A stretch of DNA of 64,000 bases. Source: Qaidamihabitans albus (GTDB taxonomy: Bacteria > Actinomycetota > Actinomycetes > Mycobacteriales > Pseudonocardiaceae). Positions 1 through 7,897 of the stretch are shown here, piece by piece; the stretch's first letter is position 1; every line of letters begins with the position of its first letter. The DNA lies in NCBI RefSeq assembly GCF_016464705.1, contig NZ_JAEHOB010000003.1, forward strand, positions 273,599 through 337,598, given 5' to 3'. The notes under the pieces are model-generated. The model was given only the letters and a program-made list of their open reading frames with translations, was not told where the DNA came from and searched no databases. Made by a program: the position numbers and the translations under genes.

Positions 1-444
1 GCCGTGCTCGGGGACGTCTTCCGCTACGCGATGGCCTCGACGGTCATCCTGGTGCTCGGCCTGATCCTGGGCTTCCGGCCCGGTGGCGGGCTCGCCGGAG
101 TGCTGACGGCCGTGCTGTTGCTGATGGCGTTCTCCTTCGCCTTCTCCTGGATCTGGACCATGTTCGGTCTGCTGCTGCGCACCGAGAAGTCGGTGATGGG
201 CGTCAGCATGCTGGTGCTGTTCCCGATGACGTTCCTCAGCAACGTCTTCGTCAACCCGGAGACCATGCCCGGCTGGCTGCAGGCCTTCGTGGACGTCAAC
301 CCGATCGCGCACCTCGTCGCCGCCGTGCGCGGGCTGATGGAGGGAAACCCGGAAGCCGGTGAGATCACCTGGACCCTGGTGTCCGGCGGGGTGATCCTCG
401 CGGTCTTCGGAACGCTGACCATGCGGTTGTACAACCGCAAATGA
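1..444 (+). CDS. ABC-2 type transporter permease, C-terminal part (cut by window edge)
   Basis: The frame is open through the left edge, so only the last ~147 codons are visible and the true start lies outside. Visible hydrophobic stretches fit about four membrane helices. Between them is an FLSNVFVNPETMPGWLQ stretch followed by VNPIAHLV, typical of the extracellular loop of DrrB-like ABC-2 permeases that pair with a separate ATPase to export drugs or lipids. The partner ATPase is presumably upstream and not visible. The gene ends 9 nt before a long hairpin shared with the convergent neighbour. The family call is good; the substrate is unknown. Confidence 0.85.
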   Translation, partial: AVLGDVFRYAMASTVILVLGLILGFRPGGGLAGVLTAVLLLMAFSFAFSWIWTMFGLLLRTEKSVMGVSMLVLFPMTFLSNVFVNPETMPGWLQAFVDVNPIAHLVAAVRGLMEGNPEAGEITWTLVSGGVILAVFGTLTMRLYNRK

Positions 445-453
445 CTGGGGGTC

Positions 454-520
454 GGGATCTCCTGGCGTGCTGTGTCATCTTCGAAACGACCTTCCCAGGT
501 CACAGTCGCCAGGAGGTCCC
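454..520. terminator. Bidirectional hairpin between convergent genes
   Basis: A 14-bp arm (454-467, GGGATCTCCTGGCG) pairs with 507-520 with one mismatch, and the stem continues through CTGTG (470-474) with CACAG (501-505). It lies between the ABC permease (+) and the ATPase (-). The ATPase stop codon (500-502) falls inside the structure. A terminator role is inferred from position and structure; no U-tract is present. Confidence 0.6.
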
Positions 521-3500
521 GCGTTCGGGCTGGTATCGGCAGCTGGAACCGGTGGACACGCTCGCCCGCAGGTGGGCTGCCAGCTCAGGATGCCGCTCGT
601 CCAGCTTGCGCAGCGTGTCCCGGATCCGGGCGGTCACCGTCTTGCGGGCGCGCTCGGCCTCGTCGCCCAGCCTGCGGGTGCGCCCGCCGAGACCGGCGGC
701 GGTCCGCAGCTCGGTCAGCAGCGCGGCCCGTTCGCGGTCGAGTTCCGCGGCCCGGCCGTCGGAGCCGCGTTCGACGGCCGTGTCGATCTCCTCGTCCAGC
801 TCGGCGAGGCGGGTCCGGTAGCGGGCCTTGGCCTCGTCGTCGAGGACATCGTCACCGCCCATCGCCCTGGCGGCGACCACCACCTCGCCGCCCTCGGGAT
901 CGAGCAGCCGCACGGCGGGAACGTCCGTGCCCGGCCTGCTGAGCAGGTAGTGCAGATCGCGCAGTCCCTTGGCTGCGGGTACGTGCACCGTGCGGCCGGC
1001 CATCGTGAGCCGCCACACGCCGTCGGTGAACCGGAACTCGTTGGTGGCCGCGGTGGATACCTGCGTCGTGGTGGAGCCTGCCACCCGTACCCGCTCGGCG
1101 ATGTGCGCCATCCCGAGCTCGTCGGCCTCCCGCTCCACCTCGGACAGCAGCGTGCGTGCCGTGGCCGTGTCACCGGCCGCGCCGCGGGAGAGCAGTGCCT
1201 CGGCCAGCCCGGCGCGTGCCTGCACCGACCACGGCCGGGCGCCGAGCAGGTCGGCCGACCGGCGTGCGGCGGTGAACCGCTCGATCGCCTCGTCCCAGCG
1301 GCCCTGTGCCGCGTCGAGCCCGGCCAGCCACAGTGCCGCGGGCCCGCTGATGTCGCAGCCGAACAGCGCCACCATCCACTGGTCGGCGTACGGCGCCAGC
1401 TCCTTTCGTGCGCGCTCGCACAGCTCCGGGTCGCGGGAAGCCGCCGCGGCCTGTGCCTGGAACCGCAGCCACAGCGGGGCGAACATCCGGGGGAACTGCT
1501 CGCCGGTGGCGTGCACGGCGGCGAGGTATCGCAGCGCGGGGTCCCGGTCGCCCCGCAGCAGCGCCGTGCTGGCCGCGAGCATGCGGTGGTACGGGTGCCC
1601 GCACTCGTCGAGTTTCCGGTGCAGCTCCGCCAGCTCGTCGAACCGCCCCTGTAGTTGCAGCATCGTCCAGCGCACGTGCTGGGCCATGAACGAGAAGTGC
1701 GGGTGTTCGTCGGCGGGCACGCTCATCGCCTCGTCGAACCGTGCCGCGGCCTCGGCGAAGCGGCCCTGGAACGCGGCGATGATGCTCTGGTCGACCAGCG
1801 CGCCGATCCGCATCCGGGTGCGGCCGTCACCCTCGGTCAGCGCGACGAAGGCGTGCAGCGGCTCCACATAGCGGGGATCGCCCTGTTCCAGCAGCGCCAC
1901 CCAGCGCAGCGAGGTCGCGTACTGCTCCATCTCGACGTCCGCCGTGCGGCGGGCCACGTGCACCATCTCCTCGGTGAGTGCGACCCGCTCGTCCGCCGTG
2001 CCGAGACCCCAGATGGTGTCGTGCAGGGTCCACAGGCTGAAGCCGAGGGCCTCGTCGTCGCCGCCGCGCCGGGCGAGCATGCCGATGTGGACGGTGAGCT
2101 CCCTGGCGAGCTGGTCGAGGGACGGGTGCTCACCCGAGCCGGTGCCCACGCCCAGCTCACGGTGGGCCTCGGCGACCAGCTCCGCCTTCACCTCGCGGTG
2201 CTCCTCGGGCGGGCCGGTGCGGTAGACGGTGAGCGCCACGCGTGCCAGCAGCTCGGGGTTGTCGAGCCTGCGAGCCAGGGTGGCGGCACCGGAGAGCACC
2301 GCCCAGCCCTCTTCGTCGGACTCACCGCAGTGGTGGTGCAGCTCCCGGCCCAGTTCCAGGGCGAGCACGACGCGTTTGCGCGGTTCGTCCCGCTCGGCGA
2401 GCTCGAGGGCACGGCGGTAGTGCCCGATAGCCTCCTCGAACGCCATCCGGGTGCTTGCCTCCCGCGCGGCGGTGCGCAGCAGCCCCACCGCGCGGCCGGG
2501 ATCGAGGTCCTCGCCTGCCAGGTAGGCGTGGCGGGCCAGCTCGCCGGGCACCATCCGGTCCGCGAGCGAGGCCGAGCCGTCGAGTGCCCGGACGACGTCC
2601 GCGTGCCGCGTGCGGCGCTCGCTGTCGGCGAGCGCGTCGTAGAGCGTCTCGCGGACCAGGTCGTGCACGAAGGCGAACCGGCCCGCACCTCGCGACACCA
2701 CGAGCCGGGCGGCCGCGGCCTGCGCCAGCAGCCGGTCGACCTCGGGAACCGGAGCGGCCACCGTGGCGGCGAGCACCTGCCGGTGGAACTCCCGGCCGAG
2801 CACGGAGGCGCCGGAGAGCAGCTCGGCTACCGCCGCGGGCAGCAGCGCGAGCCTGCGCCGGACGGCGTCACGCACTCCGGGGGCGATCGCGCTGACCGCC
2901 CCGCCGCCGTGCCACAGCCGGGCGGTCTGCTCGACGAAGAACGGGTTGCCGCCGGTGCGCCGGTGCACCTCGGTGACCAGGTCCTCGTCCGGTTCCTCGC
3001 CCACGGTCCTGGCCAGCAGCCTGCCGACCTCGCCCGGATCGAGGCCGGTCAGGGTCACCGTGCGCGCACGGGCGAGCAGCGGCGTGAGGAGGGGGCGCAG
3101 CGGGTGCTCCACGGTCTCCACCTCGGCGTCCCGGTAGGTACCCACCAGCAGCACCCGCTCGAACCAGGTGTGCTGCGTGGCGAACTCCAGCAGCCTGAGT
3201 GAAGCCGGGTCGGCCCAGTGCAGGTCGTCCAGCACGAGCACGACGGGACGGCTCTGCGAGACCGACACCAGCGCGGTGGTGACGGCGTCGTACAGCCGGA
3301 ACGCCTCGTCCCCCTCGTCCGCGGGCGTCTCGCCGAGCAGCACCGCCAGGCCGTTGCCCGAGGCCTGCTCGGCAGCCGACCACTCCCCGGGCGTCGCGCT
3401 CCGGCGCAGCGCGCGGACCAGTTGTACCCATGGCCAGTAGCCCGGCGCGTTGTCGGAGTGCCAGCACGAGCCGCCGAGGACGAGCGCCCCGCGCTGCCTC

Positions 3501-3685
3501 GCCTCCTCCGCCGCGCCGGTCACGAGGGTGGTCTTGCCGATCCCCGCCTCGCCGGTGACGAGCACGAGGCCGCCGTGACTCTCCACCACTCGGTCGATCT
3601 CGGCGCGCAGGATTCCGGCAGGGTGATCTCGCCCGATGACGACCGGAGCCGTGCCGGGCGCGCTGCTGATGACCTGTGCGCTCAT
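500..3685 (-). CDS. Large AAA ATPase of the LuxR/MalT-like regulator type, lacking an obvious C-terminal HTH
   Basis: This is a 1061-aa protein if started at the ATG at 3685; an in-frame start at 3706 would add seven residues. The N-terminus carries a Walker A motif (GEAGIGKTTL, about residues 45-54) and a Walker B-like LVLDDLHWAD near residue 160, as in the ATPase module of large STAND-type actinobacterial regulators. Residues ~380-850 are Arg/Glu/Ala-rich helical sequence consistent with TPR-like repeats. Such proteins often end in a LuxR HTH, but I do not see one. Instead the C-terminus (~870-1040) has a small beta-rich segment, then a charged helical stretch (RYRTRLAELDEEIDTAVERG) that may be a coiled coil. 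The last residues are encoded inside the shared hairpin. The target is unknown. Confidence 0.8.
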   Translation of the reverse strand: MSAQVISSAPGTAPVVIGRDHPAGILRAEIDRVVESHGGLVLVTGEAGIGKTTLVTGAAEEARQRGALVLGGSCWHSDNAPGYWPWVQLVRALRRSATPGEWSAAEQASGNGLAVLLGETPADEGDEAFRLYDAVTTALVSVSQSRPVVLVLDDLHWADPASLRLLEFATQHTWFERVLLVGTYRDAEVETVEHPLRPLLTPLLARARTVTLTGLDPGEVGRLLARTVGEEPDEDLVTEVHRRTGGNPFFVEQTARLWHGGGAVSAIAPGVRDAVRRRLALLPAAVAELLSGASVLGREFHRQVLAATVAAPVPEVDRLLAQAAAARLVVSRGAGRFAFVHDLVRETLYDALADSERRTRHADVVRALDGSASLADRMVPGELARHAYLAGEDLDPGRAVGLLRTAAREASTRMAFEEAIGHYRRALELAERDEPRKRVVLALELGRELHHHCGESDEEGWAVLSGAATLARRLDNPELLARVALTVYRTGPPEEHREVKAELVAEAHRELGVGTGSGEHPSLDQLARELTVHIGMLARRGGDDEALGFSLWTLHDTIWGLGTADERVALTEEMVHVARRTADVEMEQYATSLRWVALLEQGDPRYVEPLHAFVALTEGDGRTRMRIGALVDQSIIAAFQGRFAEAAARFDEAMSVPADEHPHFSFMAQHVRWTMLQLQGRFDELAELHRKLDECGHPYHRMLAASTALLRGDRDPALRYLAAVHATGEQFPRMFAPLWLRFQAQAAAASRDPELCERARKELAPYADQWMVALFGCDISGPAALWLAGLDAAQGRWDEAIERFTAARRSADLLGARPWSVQARAGLAEALLSRGAAGDTATARTLLSEVEREADELGMAHIAERVRVAGSTTTQVSTAATNEFRFTDGVWRLTMAGRTVHVPAAKGLRDLHYLLSRPGTDVPAVRLLDPEGGEVVVAARAMGGDDVLDDEAKARYRTRLAELDEEIDTAVERGSDGRAAELDRERAALLTELRTAAGLGGRTRRLGDEAERARKTVTARIRDTLRKLDERHPELAAHLRASVSTGSSCRYQPERGTSWRL

Positions 3686-3734
3686 GACACCGTGAAAATA
3701 CGGCAAACCACCGACAGTGGGTCGCCGTTCGCCG

Positions 3735-4583
3735 CTAGAGCGCCCTGGCGACCGCGTCGGCCCGGCGTTCGAGCAGGACGGTGTCGTGCCACGTGCCGTG
3801 CAGTTCGGCGATGCGCTCCCGGATGCCCACGGTGCGGTAACCCGCCGAATGGTGCAGCCCGATGCTCGCCCGGTTCTCGGTGAACACCGACGTCTGCAAC
3901 GTCCACAGCCCTGCCCGGTCGGCCTCGCAGACCTGCGCGCGGATCAGTGCCTTGCCGACGCCGCGCCCGCGGAAGTCCTCGCCGACGTAAATCGAGCTCT
4001 CGGCGACGCCGGAGTAGCACTCGCGGGAGGATACCGGGCTGAGCGCGGCCCAGCCCGCCACCTTCCCGCCGATCTCGGCGACCCAGCGGTGGCCGGGCAG
4101 CCACCGGGCATCGAGGGTGGCGCGGCCGGGCACCACCGTCTCGAAGGTCGCGACACCGGTGGCGATGCCCTCGCCGTAGATGCGGCGGACGGCGGGCCAG
4201 TCCTCCTCCCGCAGCGCGCGGACACGGACCTCGGCGGGCGGTTCCTCCGGGCAGCACGGGGCCGGCGCGAGCATGCCCATCACCACGTCGGCGGCGTGCG
4301 GCAGGCCGGTGCAGCACGCCGCGTTGATCCGCACGCGCGTCGCGGTGCCCTCCTTGTGCAGGTTCAGGAACCCGACCTCCGCGAGCTTGCGCACGTGATG
4401 CGAGCAGGTGGACTGGCTGATCCCGAGCTGCTCGGTGAGCGCGCCGACGGTGATGTCGCCCGACGTCGCCACCGCGTGCAGCAGCCGCACCCGGGTTGGT
4501 TCGGCCAGGCAGGCGAACCACTCGGCGTAGGTGGTGGCCTCCTGGTCGGGCAGGAGCCGTGCGTCGGCCGATGCGGTCGTCAT
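3735..4583 (-). CDS. ArsR-family regulator fused to a GNAT acetyltransferase of the ArsN/Pat type
   Basis: A 282-aa two-domain protein. Residues ~20-100 form an ArsR winged helix (LAEPTRVRLLHAV, recognition helix ISQSTCSHHVRKL). Residues ~119-282 form a GNAT domain with an acetyl-CoA loop (FRGRGVGKALI), resembling phosphinothricin acetyltransferase and ArsN1, which acetylates the arsenical antibiotic arsinothricin. Two vicinal cysteine pairs (about residues 90-91 and 110-111) sit at the end of the ArsR part and are plausible As(III) ligands. The ATG at 4583 gives an intact ArsR N-terminus; the frame runs further upstream only as antisense to the next gene. It is divergent from the flavoprotein, with three matching palindromes between them. 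The arsenical link is inferred from domain pairing and neighbours; the substrate is untested. Confidence 0.85.
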   Translation of the reverse strand: MTTASADARLLPDQEATTYAEWFACLAEPTRVRLLHAVATSGDITVGALTEQLGISQSTCSHHVRKLAEVGFLNLHKEGTATRVRINAACCTGLPHAADVVMGMLAPAPCCPEEPPAEVRVRALREEDWPAVRRIYGEGIATGVATFETVVPGRATLDARWLPGHRWVAEIGGKVAGWAALSPVSSRECYSGVAESSIYVGEDFRGRGVGKALIRAQVCEADRAGLWTLQTSVFTENRASIGLHHSAGYRTVGIRERIAELHGTWHDTVLLERRADAVARAL

Positions 4584-4592
4584 CGCCCCATT

Positions 4593-4669
4593 ATCGACAG
4601 AAATCGATGGTTGCGTCAATCGACTGCGATCGATACATTCGGCGCCAGACTCAATCGAAATGGATCGAT
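4593..4669. promoter_or_regulatory. Three ArsR operator candidates, ATCGA-N6-TCGAT
   Basis: Three 16-bp sites of identical form ATCGA-N6-TCGAT occur at 4593-4608, 4619-4634 and 4654-4669, in the gap between the divergent ArsR-GNAT gene and the flavoprotein gene. Sites two and three share a 20-bp window (4617-4636 and 4651-4670) with 15 identical positions. Placement over both promoters suggests autoregulation plus control of the flavoprotein. Binding is inferred. Confidence 0.7.
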
Positions 4670-4685
4670 GAAAGGTGGTCGGGCG

Positions 4686-6035
4686 ATGAACGAGTGGCCT
4701 GTTGTCGTGGTCGGTGCGGGACCGGTGGGGCTGGCCGCGGCGGCCGAGCTGGTGGAGCGGGGGATCGAGCCGCTGGTGCTGGAACGCGGCAGCGGGGCCG
4801 GTGCGGGGGTGGCGGAGTGGAACCACGTTCGCCTGTTCTCGCAGTGGTCGGAGCTGGTGGCCCCGGCCGCGCGCCGCCTGCTGGAGCCGACCGGCTGGCA
4901 GCCGCCTGCCGCGGAGTCGTACCCGACCGGGCAGGAGTGGGTGCGCGGCTACCTGCGGCCACTCGCGGCGGCGCTGGGCGAGCGGGTGCGGTTCGGTGCC
5001 GAGGTGGTGGGTGTCGCGCGGCGGGGCCGTGACCGCGTGGTGGACGCGCGCCGGGAGGACGAGCCGCTGACCGTGCACGTCCGGCACGCCGGAGGCGAGG
5101 AGCGGATCACCGCCCGCGCCCTGATCGACGCCTCGGGAACCTGGGGCACGCCGAACCCGCTCGGTGGTGACGGCCTGCCCGCGCTGGGCGAGCACGCCGC
5201 GGCCGACCGCATCACCTACCGCGTGCCGGACCTGGCCGACCCGGCGGTGCGTGCCAGGTATGCGGGCAGGCACTTGGCGGTGGCCGGCAGCGGGCACTCC
5301 GCGCTGACCGCGCTGGTGGCGCTCGCCGGGCTCGCCGAAGAGGACCCCGCGACGCGGATCAGCTGGGTGCTGCGCCGCGGCGCGGTGGGTGACGCCTTCG
5401 GCGGCGGGGAGGCCGACCAGCTTCCGGCAAGGGGCGCGCTCGGCCTGCGCGCCCAGCAGGCAGTCGCCGCCGGTGCCGTCCGGGTGGTGCCGGGCTTCCG
5501 GACCGAGGCCGTCGAGCGCGCGCCGGACGGTCTGCTGACGCTGGTGTCGTCGGCGGGCGGCCGGGTGGATGCCGTCGACGAGGTGGTCACGCTCACCGGT
5601 TTCCGGCCGGACCTGTCCTGGCTCTCGGAGCTGCGCCTGGAACTGGACAGCACGGTGCAGGCGCCGGTCGCGCTGGCCCCGCTGATCGACCCGAACGTGC
5701 ACTCGTGCGGCACGGTGTACCCGCACGGGGTGAAGGAGCTCACGCATCCCGAGCCGGCCGTGTTCCTCGCCGGGATGAAGAGCTACGGCCGGGCGCCGAC
5801 GTTCCTCGCGATGACCGGCTTCGAGCAGGTGCGCAGTATCGCCGCCGAGCTGGCGGGTGACCATGCCGCCGCCGGGCGGGTGGAGCTCTCGCTGCCGGAG
5901 ACCGGCGTGTGCGGGGGTGCGGGACTGTTCGACGAAGCGGACGAGGCACCGGTGGGCGGCTGTTGTGCCGCTCCGGCCACTCCGGCCGTGCGGCCCGGGC
6001 CGGAGGCGATCACGCTCTCGGTGACCGGGAGCTGA
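4686..6035 (+). CDS. FAD-dependent NAD(P)-binding monooxygenase-like flavoprotein with cysteine-rich tail (ArsO-like)
   Basis: A 449-aa two-nucleotide-fold flavoprotein. An FAD site (VVGAGPVGLAAAAEL) begins near residue 6, and a second dinucleotide motif (VAGSGHSALTALVALA) lies near residue 200. The start at 4686 is preceded by AAAGGTGG (4671-4678). An in-frame ATG at 4668 overlaps operator site 3 and is less likely. The tail carries a Cys at GVCGG and a vicinal pair at GGCCAAP, unusual for this fold and suggestive of thiol or metalloid binding. Flavin monooxygenases (ArsO and relatives) are common in arsenic operons. The divergent ArsR fusion and downstream arsC and acr3 support a role in arsenical metabolism, but the reaction is not known from sequence. 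Confidence 0.8.
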   Translation: MNEWPVVVVGAGPVGLAAAAELVERGIEPLVLERGSGAGAGVAEWNHVRLFSQWSELVAPAARRLLEPTGWQPPAAESYPTGQEWVRGYLRPLAAALGERVRFGAEVVGVARRGRDRVVDARREDEPLTVHVRHAGGEERITARALIDASGTWGTPNPLGGDGLPALGEHAAADRITYRVPDLADPAVRARYAGRHLAVAGSGHSALTALVALAGLAEEDPATRISWVLRRGAVGDAFGGGEADQLPARGALGLRAQQAVAAGAVRVVPGFRTEAVERAPDGLLTLVSSAGGRVDAVDEVVTLTGFRPDLSWLSELRLELDSTVQAPVALAPLIDPNVHSCGTVYPHGVKELTHPEPAVFLAGMKSYGRAPTFLAMTGFEQVRSIAAELAGDHAAAGRVELSLPETGVCGGAGLFDEADEAPVGGCCAAPATPAVRPGPEAITLSVTGS

Positions 6036-6095
6036 TGACCGGCACCACGGCGCCGCCCGCCGTGACGGCTGCCTTCTGCTGCGGTCTGCTCGTGG

Positions 6096-6530
6096 TCAGG
6101 CCGCAGGACGGCGGGTGGGGCCGCCGGCCTCTGCCTTCGCGTCGGCCCCGGTCATGCCTGCGGCGACGAAGAGCACCAGCGCGCCCGGCAGCAGATAGGT
6201 GCCCACGCCCAGCCCGAGAAGCAGGGCCAGGCCGACGAGCACCAGAGCGCAAGCCCAGGTGATGGGCACGGCGGCTCGCCGGTGGGCGACCAGCAGCGGA
6301 AGCGCAGCCAGGACGACCGGCACGACGAGCACCAGCACCGTGAACAGCGCCGGGTTACCGTCGCCCAGCAGGCGCGGCATGGAAACCCCCGCACCGGCGA
6401 GGACGAAGACCAAAGCGGTCCATCGCAACGCCGAGGCAGCGACGCGCGAACCGCGGGTCGAGCCCGTCCTGGTCAGCACACCCACCATGACGGCGAGCGC
6501 GAGCACCGTCAGGACGAGCAGAGCCACCAT
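6096..6530 (-). CDS. Small four-helix membrane protein of unknown function
   Basis: A 144-aa protein with about four hydrophobic helices: an N-terminal one (residues 2-20), then around 38-55, 63-82 and 93-120. The end is short, polar and Pro/Arg-rich. The ATG at 6530 follows a GGGAGG ribosome site. It lies in the ars region between the flavoprotein (convergent) and arsC (same strand, 55 nt upstream), so it may be cotranscribed with arsC. I recognise no family and no metal-binding motif, so a role in arsenic resistance is only suggested by position. Confidence 0.65.
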   Translation of the reverse strand: MVALLVLTVLALAVMVGVLTRTGSTRGSRVAASALRWTALVFVLAGAGVSMPRLLGDGNPALFTVLVLVVPVVLAALPLLVAHRRAAVPITWACALVLVGLALLLGLGVGTYLLPGALVLFVAAGMTGADAKAEAGGPTRRPAA

Positions 6531-6585
6531 GGGTCTGCCTCCCTTCGGCGGTCAACCCGACGGGCAGACCATACGTCGCGCCGGC

Positions 6586-6993
6586 TCACGAGGGGTCGAG
6601 CAGCTCCGCGACCAGTTGCCGGACGCGGCGGTCGATGTCGTCCCGGATCGGGCGCACGGCCTCGACCGACCGGCCCGCCGGGTCGTCGAGCTGCCAGTCC
6701 AGGTAACGCTTGCCGGGGAAGATCGGGCAGGCGTCGCCGCAGCCCATCGTGATGACGACGTCGGCGGCCTCGACGTCCTCGGTGGACAGCTTCGTGGGCA
6801 CTTCGGCGGTGATGTCGAGGCCCCACTCGGCCAGTGCCTGCGCGGCGGCGGGGTTGACCTTCTCCGCGGGCTCGGAGCCGGCCGACCGCACCGCGATCCG
6901 GCCGAGGCCGTAGTGCTGCAACAGCGCGGCGGCCAGTTGCGAGCGGCCGGCGTTGTGCACGCAGACGAACAGGACCTCGGGGACGTCGCTCAC
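6586..6993 (-). CDS. arsC: Arsenate reductase, low-molecular-weight phosphatase fold
   Basis: A 135-aa protein that reduces arsenate to arsenite in the cytosol, feeding the Acr3 pump encoded nearby. The P-loop C11-V-H-N-A-G-R17-S (CX5R) is at the N-terminus, followed by a typical LMW-PTP layout. A distal segment MGCGDACPIFPG carries two cysteines that can serve in the thiol cascade, and the catalytic Asp-Pro lies in QLDDPAG. Actinobacterial members of this clade use mycothiol/mycoredoxin or thioredoxin; sequence alone does not settle which. The GTG start at 6993 follows GAGGGAG. The long upstream extension of the frame is antisense to the neighbouring arsR and was rejected. Confidence 0.93.
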   Translation of the reverse strand: MSDVPEVLFVCVHNAGRSQLAAALLQHYGLGRIAVRSAGSEPAEKVNPAAAQALAEWGLDITAEVPTKLSTEDVEAADVVITMGCGDACPIFPGKRYLDWQLDDPAGRSVEAVRPIRDDIDRRVRQLVAELLDPS

Positions 6994-7161
6994 GGTTTCT
7001 CCCTCATCGGTGCGGCTCCTGGTTCGATAATGCCCGATCCAGTTGAACGGCAGGTGACCGCGTGCCGGGTATCCGTCCCCAGAACGCCTCGATCGAGTTT
7101 TGTCAATCCAGGGTTCGGTGTCATCATGGGCCGGCGATCCGGAAACCGGGAGAGGGGCGAG

Positions 7162-7539
7162 GTGGTACCGCTGAGTCTGCCGACTCCGCCGACTCTGCTG
7201 TCTGCGGGGCACGACACGCTGGGTCCCGCCGCCGCGGCGGCCGCCGCGAGCCTTTTCAAGGCACTGGGTGATCCGGTCCGCGTGCGGTTGCTCACCCTGG
7301 TGCGCCAGGCGTCGAACGGTGAGACCTGCTTCTGCGATCTCGCCGACGAGTTCGACATGCCGCAGTCGTCGCTGTCGCACCACCTCAAGATCCTCGTCCG
7401 GGCGGGCGTGCTCTCCCGTGAGCGCCGGGGAACCTGGAGCTGGTACCGCGTCGAGCCCGGGCCGCTCGCGGCCATGGAGTCACTGCTGCGGCCCGGCGGG
7501 CCCTTCCGGGACCGCTCCGCGGTGGATCGCTGCGAATAG
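7162..7539 (+). CDS. ArsR/SmtB-family metalloregulator with CxC motif
   Basis: A winged-helix repressor of about 125 aa. Core: FKALGDPVRVRLLTLV, then GETCFCDLADEF, carrying the Cys-x-Cys pair on the recognition-helix side as in classic As(III)-responsive ArsR proteins, then QSSLSHHLKILVRAGVLS and a GTWSWYRV wing. Start choice is uncertain: GTG at 7162 follows AGAGGGG closely, while ATG at 7126 gives 12 more residues without a ribosome site. It is divergent from arsC, so the 168-nt gap probably holds both promoters, although I find no strong operator palindrome there. Likely regulates arsC and itself. Confidence 0.88.
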   Translation: MVPLSLPTPPTLLSAGHDTLGPAAAAAAASLFKALGDPVRVRLLTLVRQASNGETCFCDLADEFDMPQSSLSHHLKILVRAGVLSRERRGTWSWYRVEPGPLAAMESLLRPGGPFRDRSAVDRCE

Positions 7540-7573
7540 ATCACACCTCGTCCGCTGTCCACGGCGCCCCGCG

Positions 7574-7600
7574 TTGACTTATCATCCCGGCATGATGTCA
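7574..7600. promoter_or_regulatory. Putative operator overlapping the start of the second ArsR gene
   Basis: An imperfect dyad, TGAC-TT-ATCAT then CCCGGC then ATGAT-GTCA, begins within a TTGACT hexamer and overlaps the proposed ATG at 7592. It could be the autoregulatory site of the downstream arsR-acr3 pair. The overlap with the start codon makes the exact start or leader uncertain. Confidence 0.35.
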
Positions 7601-7897
7601 GTGCGCAGTGATGTGTTGCGCGTGCTCGCCGACCCGCTGCGCGCACGGATCGTGGAGTTGCTGGCGCGTGAGTCGCTGTGCACGTGCCACCTGGTCGAGG
7701 AGACCGGCGCGAGCCAGACGAACGTCTCCAACCATCTCCGTTCGCTGCGTGAGGCGGGGCTGGTCAGCGCCGAGCCCGCCGGTCGCTACACGTACTACCG
7801 GCTCAACGCGGAGGCGGTGCGGACGCTCGCCGCGAGCCTGTCCGCCCTCGCCGACATCGCCGACGTGCAAGCCGAGACCAGGAGGCCGTGCCAGTGA
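7592..7897 (+). CDS. ArsR-family repressor, first gene of an arsR-acr3 pair
   Basis: A compact 101-aa winged-helix protein: VLRVLADPLRARIVELL, a CxC motif in ESLCTCHLVEE, recognition helix ASQTNVSNHLRSLREAG, wing GRYTYYRL. The cysteine pair fits As(III)/Sb(III) sensing in the alpha-3 position. The double ATG at 7592/7595 gives a full-length fold; a GTG at 7601 is also possible. It overlaps the Acr3 gene by 10 nt, so the two are surely cotranscribed and this repressor most likely controls the pump. It is the third ArsR-type protein within 4 kb and differs clearly from the other two. Confidence 0.9.
   Translation: MMSVRSDVLRVLADPLRARIVELLARESLCTCHLVEETGASQTNVSNHLRSLREAGLVSAEPAGRYTYYRLNAEAVRTLAASLSALADIADVQAETRRPCQ

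Noticed and set aside
467-3202. Long plus-strand open frames opposite the ATPase gene
   Set aside because: They are antisense shadows created by high GC. They lack family motifs and ribosome sites, while the minus strand encodes a clear ATPase.
3735-5864. A 709-codon frame for the ArsR-GNAT gene
   Set aside because: The upstream portion is antisense to the flavoprotein. The ATG at 4583 begins a proper ArsR domain.
6586-7383. N-terminal extension of the arsC frame
   Set aside because: The extra part is antisense to the arsR gene. The GTG at 6993 with a good ribosome site gives the normal ArsC length.
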